Positions 6,904 through 12,879 of a DNA stretch of 15,766 nucleotides are shown here, one piece after another. Each line of letters starts with the position of its first letter. The stretch's first letter is position 1. Source of the DNA: DATGQT01 sp033720695 (lineage in GTDB: Bacteria > Bacteroidota > Rhodothermia > Rhodothermales > Rubricoccaceae); NCBI GenBank assembly GCA_033720695.1, contig JAWWCA010000068.1:1-15766 (forward strand). The letters run 5' to 3'. Made by a program: the position numbers and the translations under genes. The notes below the pieces were generated by a model, which had not been told where the DNA came from, did not search any database, and saw only the letters and a program-made list of their open reading frames with translations.

Positions 6904-8265
6904 ATGAGACACGGGCTCCTGTTCTCCCTCCTCGCCGTTGCCCTCGCCCTCGCCGGGTGCGATCAGGCCGAGCCGATCACCTCCGCGGATGCGCCCGTTG
7001 CCTCCCTGGAGACCACCGTCCTCCTCAACGGGTACCAGGTGACCTTCCTCGGATCGACGAGCGGGCCCGACGGCGTCTCGTTCTCGTACGAGGTGATGGG
7101 GGTCGCCCCCGGGCCGCCGGCGCTGGACTGGTTCTTCCTCGAGAACGCCTGCGGCGTCGACGCCGTCGCCCTCGAACCGCCGAACGCCGTCGTGCCGGCG
7201 ATCATCGACGGCGTGCCGGGCTACAAGTGGAACAGCGGGCTCGGGGTCAACGAGACCCGGACCTACGCCTACACCTTCACCGAGGCCGCGCTGGGCGTGG
7301 CCCGGGTGAAGCTCCGCCGCGGCGGGGTCGTGGAGACGGCCGAGCTGCCGGGGCCCTGCGGGGGCCTCGCCGAGCTCGCCGGCTCCGTCTTCGTCAACGG
7401 CGACGACGACCCGGAGCGCGCGGCCAACGAGCTCGGCCTCGGCAACGTGCAGGTGGAGATCTACGACGGTGAGCCGGGCGGCGCCGACCCCGTGGCCTCG
7501 GCCACGACGGGACCGGATGGGGCCTTCTCGTTCACGCTGCTGAAGAGCGGCTTCACCGACGCCGGCTTCTACACGGTCTACGTGCCGGAGGCCGCGGCGT
7601 CCCCCTTCAACGCTGTGCTGTACGGGTCCTACGACTACGTCCTCGGCGGCGTCGCGCAGCCGCAGGTCGTCCTCGACGACGACGTCTCCGGCCTCGACCT
7701 CGGCTTCGACCCCGACCGGGACCAGATCATCGTGGACCTCTCCGAGGGCGCGTTCCAGACGAACGCCCGGCCGCCCCGGGAGCTACGGCGCTTCGTCCGC
7801 GACGCGCAGCGGAACCGGCCCTGCGACAGCGCCGACCCCGAGGTCATCTGCCGCGAGGCGCTCGTCAGCCACCTCCGCGACATCGTGGACGACACCGCGG
7901 ACCCCGACGACGCGTTCTACCTCTTGTCCAACCCGTTCCAGGGGCCCGCGGGCGCGAGCGACGACGACCTCCTCGACTGGGCGCTCGACCGCCTCTCGGG
8001 CAACCCCAAGCCCGACGTCGAGGCCGTCGCCCAGAAGCTCCTCGCCATGCAGATCAACAACGAGAACGGCTGGGGCACGGGCGATCCGGGCTACGAGGAC
8101 GCCCTCCAGAGCTACCTCGAAGAGTGGGTCGACAACAACGGCGGCCTCCGCATCGGCGGCGGCGGCGATCCGGAAGGCCCCGGCGGTGGCGGCGGCACCA
8201 CGGAGGAGCTGATGACCGACGCCTACCTCCGCATCGGCGGCGGCGGCGGCACCGTCGAAGAATGA
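6904..8265 (+). CDS. Secreted lipoprotein with SdrD/Cna-B-like domain and Gly-rich tail
   Basis: A 453-residue envelope protein. The N-terminus MRHGLLFSLLAVALALAGC is a type II signal peptide with lipobox LAGC; Cys19 would be lipidated, giving an outer- or surface-membrane lipoprotein. Residues about 25-155 form a beta-rich domain with Cys83 and Cys152. From about 158 to 265 lies a segment starting AGSVFVNGDDDPERAANE, then LGNVQVEIYDG and TTGPDGAFSF, the pattern of SdrD B-like/Cna-B repeat domains of surface proteins. Residues about 285-410 look alpha-helical with a Cys307/Cys316 pair. The tail holds two copies of LRIGGGG (415-421 and 442-448) separated by acidic and glycine-rich linkers. The start is supported by GAGGTG five bases before the ATG, a Shine-Dalgarno-like sequence that most neighbours lack. 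It lies 52 bases upstream of the sensor kinase. The overall family is not recognised. Confidence 0.85.
   Translation: MRHGLLFSLLAVALALAGCDQAEPITSADAPVASLETTVLLNGYQVTFLGSTSGPDGVSFSYEVMGVAPGPPALDWFFLENACGVDAVALEPPNAVVPAIIDGVPGYKWNSGLGVNETRTYAYTFTEAALGVARVKLRRGGVVETAELPGPCGGLAELAGSVFVNGDDDPERAANELGLGNVQVEIYDGEPGGADPVASATTGPDGAFSFTLLKSGFTDAGFYTVYVPEAAASPFNAVLYGSYDYVLGGVAQPQVVLDDDVSGLDLGFDPDRDQIIVDLSEGAFQTNARPPRELRRFVRDAQRNRPCDSADPEVICREALVSHLRDIVDDTADPDDAFYLLSNPFQGPAGASDDDLLDWALDRLSGNPKPDVEAVAQKLLAMQINNENGWGTGDPGYEDALQSYLEEWVDNNGGLRIGGGGDPEGPGGGGGTTEELMTDAYLRIGGGGGTVEE
8145..8248 (+). repeat. Two 23-bp direct repeats encoding LRIGGGG
   Basis: Bases 8145-8167 and 8226-8248 are identical over 23 bases, beginning CCTCCGCATCGGCGG and continuing as GGC triplets. 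Both are in frame in the lipoprotein tail and encode Leu-Arg-Ile followed by glycines. The second copy has one extra glycine codon, as expected of slippage in a GGC run. Confidence 0.8.
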
Positions 8266-8285
8266 GCGGGGGGCGGGCCCCCCGC
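8266..8285 (+). terminator. Hairpin directly after the lipoprotein stop
   Basis: The arms GCGGGGGG (8266-8273) and CCCCCCGC (8278-8285) pair perfectly around CGGG. The hairpin starts at the base after the TGA, and no T-tract follows. It may terminate part of the transcript or protect the lipoprotein mRNA, so that the sensor kinase gene 52 bases downstream is expressed at a lower level. Confidence 0.5.
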
Positions 8286-8317
8286 GCCCGCCCCAACCCT
8301 CCCCCCGACAGAGCGAT

Positions 8318-11300
8318 ATGCGTGCAGCGGTCCTCTGGATGCTGGTGGCCGCGGCGTCCACGGCGCACGCGCAGCTCCTGCCGTTGACGCACTACACCGC
8401 CGAGTCCGAGCCGCGTGCGCTCCCCTCGGCCGAGGTCCACGGCGTCCTCCAGGATCGCCTCGGCTATCTCTGGATCGTCGTCTACTCCTCCGGCCTCGTC
8501 CGATACGACGGGGTGCGGATGGAGCTCTACGGGGAGGCCGACGGCCTCCACAGCCTCGCCGTGTGGGACGCGGTCGAGGACGCGCGGGGCCACCTGTGGG
8601 TCGGGTCCAACGCGGGCCTCGTGGTCTCGGAGAGGCCCCTCGCGGCCTACCGCGCCGGCGAGCGCGTCCGGTTCGTCCGGACCCTGGGGGGCGTCCCCCT
8701 GGCCGACGTGTCCATCCGCCGCAACGTCATGGCGGTGGGGGCCGACGGGGCCCTCTGGGTCGGCACCGACGACCTCGGCATCCTCCGCTACCGGATGGGC
8801 CCCGACGGCGCCTCCGTCGACACCCTCGCCACGCCGGGCGCCGACGGCAGCAACGCGACCGTCCGCGCCCTCACCGCCCGCCAGGACGGAAGCGTCTGGG
8901 TGAGCGTCTCCGGCAGCCGGCTCCTCCGGTACGCCGACGGGCAGCGCGTTGAGGAGATCACGGGCGCGGGGGCCCCCGAGCAGAACGTCTACACCCTCTA
9001 CGAGAGCCCCCGCGGCGTGCTGTGGGGCGGCGAGCGGGGCGGCCGGCTCTGGCGGCTCGACGAGGCGCAGGCGACGCTCACGTTCCGCTCCGTCGCCGAG
9101 GCGGCCGGCGCGACCATCTACAGCATCCGGGCGGCCCGGGACCGCCTGGTGGTGGGGAGCGAAGGGGGCGGGCTCCTCGTCCTCAACCCGGCCGCGCCCT
9201 CGCGGCAGGTCACGTATGGCCGCACCAACGGCCTGCTCAGCGACGTCGTCCACGACGTCACGGAGGACCACGAGGGCAACCTGTGGATCGCCCAGTCGGG
9301 CGGGCTCTCCAAGCTCCGGTACAACAGCGACGCCTTCGGGGCCTACACCGCGCGCTCGTTCGTGGGGGAGCCGCCGCTGCTTCCGGCCGCCCCCGTCAGC
9401 GCCGTCTGGCCCGTCGAAGCGACGGGGCCGTGCCCCACCTGGGCGGGCACGCCCGCGGGCCTGGCCTGCCTCCACCCCGGCCCGCCAGCCCGCTCCACCT
9501 ACGTCCAGAGCGCCGACGGCCTCTCCAACGACTTCGTCAACGCGCTCGTCCGAGACGAGGAGGGCCGGCTCTGGGTCGGAACCTCCGCGGGCATCGACGC
9601 CATCGCGCCCCCGGGCCTCGTGCTGCCCGGCGCGCGGTCGACGCGGCCCCTCCGGCTGGACGGGGAGGCCTACCGCATCGCGTCCTACGGTGGCCCGAGC
9701 ATCGTCGCCGCGGGCGCGTTCCCGCTCCGGGCGAGCCCGGACACCGCCGGGACGCGGCCATTCCTCTGGTTCGCGGGGTACCGCGCGCTCCTGGCCCTCG
9801 TCGACGGCGCGTGGGTCGGCTTCGGCCAGGACGCCGGGCTCCCGGCCACCGTGATGCACGCCGTCGCCATGGACGGAGCGGGGCACCTGTGGGTGGGGAC
9901 CCGGGACGCGGGCCTGTACCGGAGCCGGGCGCCCGTCACGGCCGAGGGCCTCCGGGCGGCGACGGGGGCCGCGCCGGCGTTCCCCGAGGAGAACCTCGGG
10001 CGGAGCATCGAGGCCCCGTTGTTCGAGCCCGTCTGGAGCCGCGCCACCGGCGCCCCGACCGACCAGGTTGAGGCGCTGCTCTGGCATGAGGGGGCGATGT
10101 GGACGGCCACGCCGGCCGGCCTCTTCGTGCTGGACCCGCCGACGGGCGCCGCCCCGCCCGCCGTCCGCGCCCACCTCGACCGCACCACGGGGCTCGGCAG
10201 CTCCCACGTCTTCAGCCTCGCCCCCTCCCCGGCCACGGGCACGGTCTGGATCGGGACGAACGCCGGGCTGGCGGAGATCGACCCCGAGACGCTCACGCTC
10301 CGCCGGACCGTCACCCGGCGAGCGGGCCTCGTGGACAACGAGGTCTGGTACTACGGCTCGGTGCGGCTCGATGCCGAGGGGCGCGTCTACTTCGGGACCG
10401 CGAAGGGCCTCTCGGTCTACGACCCGAGCCGGGACCGGGCCAACGACGTCCCGCCCCGTCTCCACCTCCGTGACGTGGTGCAACGCGAGAACGCCGGGGG
10501 GTACAACGAGGTCACCTTCGAGTGGGCCGCCACCAGCTTCGCCGACGAGTCGGCCGTGGCCTACCGGACCCGCCTCGTCGGCTACGACGCGGTCTGGTCC
10601 CCGCCCACGGCCGAGGCGAAGATCCGCTACACGAACCTCCCCGCCCTCGGATTCCCCAAGCGCTACACCTTCCAGGTTCTCGCGAGCCAGGGCGCCGTGA
10701 CGAGCACGGTCCCGCTCTCGTACACGTTCGAGGTGGTGCCGCCGTGGTGGCTCCGGTGGTGGGCGCTCCTGGGGTACGCGGCTGCCGTCGGCCTGGCGGG
10801 GTACCTCATCGTGCGGGACCAGCGAGCCCGCCTCGTCAAGCGGATGAAGGCGCGGACCCAGCTCCGGGAGGCCGAGGTCCGCGCCGAGCGGGCGGCCGCC
10901 CATCAGGAGCTGGCCGAGGCGCGGGCTCAGGCGCTCCAGGCCGAGAACGAGCGGCACCAATCCGAGCTCGAGAAGGCTCGGGAACTCGAGCGCGCCTACG
11001 CCGAGCTCAAGGCCACCCAGGCCCAGCTCGTCCAGCGCGAGAAGCTCGCCAGCCTCGGCGAGCTCACCGCCGGCATCGCCCACGAGATCCGCAACCCCCT
11101 CAACTTCATCCTCAACTTCGCCCGGGCCTCGACCGAGCTCTCGGCCGAGCTCCGGGCCGAGCTCGGCGCCGGCGACGGCGCGCCCGACCACGCCCTCGCC
11201 GAAGGGCTCTCGGACCTCTCCATGATGACCGAGAAGGTGGTCCGGCACGGCGAGCGGGCCGACCGCATCGTCACGAACATGCTGCAGCACGCCCGGGAGG

Positions 11301-11812
11301 GGGGAGGGGACGCCGAGCCCGTCGTGCTCAACCGGTTCGTCGACGAGTACGCCAACCTCGCCTACCACGGGTGGATCGCCCAGGCCGAGCCCATCGCGAT
11401 CACGTTCGACCGCGACTACGACGACGCGGTCGAGACGGTGGAGGTGGTGGCCCAGGAGCTGGGGCGCGTCCTCATCAACCTCCTCACGAACGCGTTCTAC
11501 GCCGTGCAGCGGCGCTACGAGGCGGAGGGGGAGCCCTACCGCCCGCGCGTCGTTCTCGCCACAGAGCGCCACGGCGACGCCGTCACGATCCGCGTCGAGG
11601 ACAACGGGCCCGGCATCCCCGAGGCCATCCGGGACCGCATCTTCGAGCCGTTCTTCACGACGAAGCCGCCGGGCGACGGCACGGGCCTCGGCCTCTCCCT
11701 CGCCCACGAGGCCATCGTCCGCCTCCACGGCGGACGCCTCGAGGTGGAGACCGAAGAAGATGGGGGGACGGTGTTCCGGGTCACGCTGCCCGTGTCGCAG
11801 GCGTCGGCCTAG
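8318..11812 (+). CDS. Propeller-type membrane sensor histidine kinase (Reg_prop / Y_Y_Y / HisKA / HATPase_c)
   Basis: A 1164-residue sensor kinase. It has a Sec signal peptide (residues 1-18, cleavage after AHA), then a large periplasmic region with at least ten propeller-blade repeats of the form G-x-LWVGT-x-x-GL (for example RGHLWVGSNAGL, DGALWVGTDDLG, EGRLWVGTSAGI, AGHLWVGTRDAG, TGTVWIGTNAGL), probably two seven-bladed propellers. A Y_Y_Y domain follows at about 735-805, one transmembrane helix at about 811-832 (after PPWWLRWW), and a long charged coiled coil at about 835-905. HisKA has the phospho-acceptor His922 in GIAHEIRNPLNF. HATPase_c has the N box with Asn1054 and Asn1058, G1 DNGPGIP (1095-1101) and G2 GDGTGLGLSL (1119-1128). 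There is no receiver or DNA-binding domain, so it is not a hybrid one-component system, and no response regulator gene is adjacent. All catalytic residues appear intact. The ligand is unknown; the neighbouring lipoprotein is a candidate partner. Confidence 0.95.
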   Translation: MRAAVLWMLVAAASTAHAQLLPLTHYTAESEPRALPSAEVHGVLQDRLGYLWIVVYSSGLVRYDGVRMELYGEADGLHSLAVWDAVEDARGHLWVGSNAGLVVSERPLAAYRAGERVRFVRTLGGVPLADVSIRRNVMAVGADGALWVGTDDLGILRYRMGPDGASVDTLATPGADGSNATVRALTARQDGSVWVSVSGSRLLRYADGQRVEEITGAGAPEQNVYTLYESPRGVLWGGERGGRLWRLDEAQATLTFRSVAEAAGATIYSIRAARDRLVVGSEGGGLLVLNPAAPSRQVTYGRTNGLLSDVVHDVTEDHEGNLWIAQSGGLSKLRYNSDAFGAYTARSFVGEPPLLPAAPVSAVWPVEATGPCPTWAGTPAGLACLHPGPPARSTYVQSADGLSNDFVNALVRDEEGRLWVGTSAGIDAIAPPGLVLPGARSTRPLRLDGEAYRIASYGGPSIVAAGAFPLRASPDTAGTRPFLWFAGYRALLALVDGAWVGFGQDAGLPATVMHAVAMDGAGHLWVGTRDAGLYRSRAPVTAEGLRAATGAAPAFPEENLGRSIEAPLFEPVWSRATGAPTDQVEALLWHEGAMWTATPAGLFVLDPPTGAAPPAVRAHLDRTTGLGSSHVFSLAPSPATGTVWIGTNAGLAEIDPETLTLRRTVTRRAGLVDNEVWYYGSVRLDAEGRVYFGTAKGLSVYDPSRDRANDVPPRLHLRDVVQRENAGGYNEVTFEWAATSFADESAVAYRTRLVGYDAVWSPPTAEAKIRYTNLPALGFPKRYTFQVLASQGAVTSTVPLSYTFEVVPPWWLRWWALLGYAAAVGLAGYLIVRDQRARLVKRMKARTQLREAEVRAERAAAHQELAEARAQALQAENERHQSELEKARELERAYAELKATQAQLVQREKLASLGELTAGIAHEIRNPLNFILNFARASTELSAELRAELGAGDGAPDHALAEGLSDLSMMTEKVVRHGERADRIVTNMLQHAREGGGDAEPVVLNRFVDEYANLAYHGWIAQAEPIAITFDRDYDDAVETVEVVAQELGRVLINLLTNAFYAVQRRYEAEGEPYRPRVVLATERHGDAVTIRVEDNGPGIPEAIRDRIFEPFFTTKPPGDGTGLGLSLAHEAIVRLHGGRLEVETEEDGGTVFRVTLPVSQASA

Positions 11813-11847
11813 ACGGGAGCGTTCGGCAGGGCGATCGATCCCGGGCC

Positions 11848-11877
11848 ATCAGGCGAGTCCTTAGGGAGACCCCTGAT
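11848..11877 (+). terminator. Candidate hairpin after the sensor kinase gene
   Basis: ATCAGG (11848-11853) and CCTGAT (11872-11877) pair around an 18-base interior that can form a further small stem (GTC/GAC or TCC/GGA). It lies 35 bases past the kinase stop. No T-tract follows. Confidence 0.35.
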
Positions 11878-12009
11878 GTCCGCTCGTTGTGTGAAGAGTG
11901 TTCAACCGCTACTGGAGGTGGCTGGCCCCGACGCCGCTATCGACAAGGCCGAGGGACGTCGCCGAGACAAGAGCGTGTCGGAGGAAGTGCAGGAGTCTCG
12001 GTCGAAATC

Positions 12010-12038
12010 TTGCCGTCCCACGGAATTAAGCCTATACT
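12010..12038 (+). promoter_or_regulatory. Candidate promoter of the pilin-like gene
   Basis: TTGCCG (12010-12015), exactly 17 bases, then TATACT (12033-12038): four and five matches to the sigma-70 -35 and -10 consensus. It can equally be read as TTG-N20-TAnn of the Bacteroidota type. Transcription would start near 12045, giving a leader of about 190 bases before the ATG at 12237. This is the best promoter-like sequence in the window. Confidence 0.5.
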
Positions 12039-12236
12039 GCTCGCGTCCGCCACGACGTCAAGGAAGCGTTCCCTAAACCCACGATTGGTCCGACGTTCTG
12101 GCTGCCTGGCAAAGAGGTCGAAGGGGTCGGACACAGGAGTGTGGATAACGCTGCCGGAATTCACCCCGAGCGGGAGTCGGAAAGCCGAGTCCTCCTCACC
12201 CTTCCCAACCCCTCCATCCCTTACCAGAGGTAAACC

Positions 12237-12701
12237 ATGGGCCAGCAACAGCTCATCCTTCTCGTCCTCGCCACGGTCATCGTGGGCATTGCCATCGTCG
12301 TCGGCATCCGTGCCTTCACGGAGAACGACGCCAAGGCCAACGCCGACGCCATGATGCAGGACGCCGTCCGCGTGGCCAACGACATCCAGGCCTGGACCCG
12401 CAAGGCCGAGCCCTTCGGCGGCGCCGCGGCCGGCGAGACCTACACCGACGCCGCGTGGGTCGACCTCGGCTACGTCGACGACGGCGCCGGCAACTACGTC
12501 AACCTCAACGGCACGTTCACCCTCGGCGACAGCGGCACCGACGGCGCGCTCATCCAGGGGACGGCCTTCGAGGACGACGGCGCCACCGCGCGCAACCAGG
12601 TCCAGGTCACCGTCTGTGGCCCGCGCGACACCGACGTCAACGGCGCCATCACGGTCCTGAACGGCGCGGCCACCGGTGCCACGCCGACGGCCTGCCCGTA
12701 A
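12237..12701 (+). CDS. Pilin-like protein with MGQQQ N-terminus
   Basis: A 154-residue protein with the layout of a type IV pilin: a hydrophobic N-terminal helix (LILLVLATVIVGIAIVVGI, residues 6-24), an amphipathic continuation (about 25-58), and a small polar C-terminal domain with two cysteines (Cys127 and Cys153) placed like the disulfide-bonded D-region of pilins. The start is unusual. Instead of a basic leader ending in Gly before Phe-Thr-x-x-Glu, it begins MGQQQ, with no glutamate at mature position 5; cleavage after Gly2, if any, would leave a Gln N-terminus. From memory, similar MGQQQ proteins occur in Bacteroidota/Chlorobi-group genomes. The pilus or type II secretion-like pilC and pilB homologues follow, supporting the filament-subunit assignment. 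AGAGG six bases before the ATG is a Shine-Dalgarno-like signal. It has its own promoter candidate and a strong terminator, fitting a highly expressed major subunit. Confidence 0.7.
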   Translation: MGQQQLILLVLATVIVGIAIVVGIRAFTENDAKANADAMMQDAVRVANDIQAWTRKAEPFGGAAAGETYTDAAWVDLGYVDDGAGNYVNLNGTFTLGDSGTDGALIQGTAFEDDGATARNQVQVTVCGPRDTDVNGAITVLNGAATGATPTACP

Positions 12702-12711
12702 CGGCCTGATC

Positions 12712-12728
12712 CACGTCCCCTGGACGTG
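12712..12728 (+). other. Short hairpin after the pilin-like gene
   Basis: CACGTCC (12712-12718) and GGACGTG (12722-12728) pair perfectly around CCT. It begins 11 bases past the stop and precedes the larger terminator stem, and may help stabilise the 3' end of the message. Confidence 0.45.
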
Positions 12729-12735
12729 AGGCTTC

Positions 12736-12782
12736 GAGGCGGCGCCCGGCCGCGGGTGCGCCCCGGCTCCGGGCGCCGCCTC
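12736..12782 (+). terminator. Strong intrinsic terminator of the pilin-like gene
   Basis: The 14-base arms GAGGCGGCGCCCGG (12736-12749) and CCGGGCGCCGCCTC (12769-12782) are perfect reverse complements with a 19-base interior. TCTGTTGA follows, a partly T-rich stretch. This is the longest perfect stem found in the window. It lies 34 bases after the pilin stop and would separate the pilin message from the assembly genes. Confidence 0.75.
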
Positions 12783-12788
12783 TCTGTT

Positions 12789-12805
12789 GAGCCAGAAGAT
12801 GGCTC
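12789..12805 (+). other. Small hairpin between pilin and pilC-like genes
   Basis: GAGCCA (12789-12794) and TGGCTC (12800-12805) pair around GAAGA. It follows the main terminator by six bases and may be a second termination or processing structure. Confidence 0.35.
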
Positions 12806-12837
12806 GCCTTGATCCGCTTCCTTCTTGACCGATTGCC

Positions 12838-12857
12838 GTCCCCTAGGCTAAGGGGAC
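12838..12857 (+). other. Hairpin in the leader of the pilC-like gene
   Basis: GTCCCCT (12838-12844) and AGGGGAC (12851-12857) pair perfectly around AGGCTA, ending 22 bases before the ATG at 12880. TTGACC at 12825-12830 just upstream resembles a -35 element, but the matching -10 region would be CTAAGG or TAAGGG inside the hairpin, a poor match. The site could be an operator, a leader hairpin or another terminator. Confidence 0.4.
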
Positions 12858-12879
12858 GTTGTACAGCGCCCTTCCCCCC

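Larger units (their letters stand above)
11813..12236. other. 424-base lower-GC spacer upstream of the pilin-like gene
   Basis: No gene is supported. By hand count 11881-12240 is about 60% GC, well below the surrounding coding DNA. It contains a candidate terminator for the kinase gene (11848-11877), a good promoter-like sequence (12010-12038), and a possible leader of nearly 200 bases. Within that leader TCCGAC and GTCGGA (around 12092 and 12127) could pair at long range. Short frames exist (plus 11876-12076, minus 11937-12248), but they show neither the codon bias of the neighbours nor a recognisable domain. Confidence 0.6.

Noticed and set aside
8054..11728. A 1224-codon open frame on the minus strand across the sensor kinase gene
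   Set aside because: It is in codon register with the kinase gene; it stays open because the sense strand avoids TTA, CTA and TCA codons, as expected at this GC content. Its translation is low-complexity Arg/Gly/Glu/Val-rich text with no domain.
8318..11812. Hybrid two-component system with receiver and AraC output
   Set aside because: The protein ends right after the HATPase domain; no receiver or helix-turn-helix domain is present.
11876..12248. Short frames in the spacer before the pilin-like gene (plus 11876-12076, minus 11937-12248)
   Set aside because: No domain, no start context and no high-GC third-position bias. I could not tell a decayed gene from chance, so they are not called.
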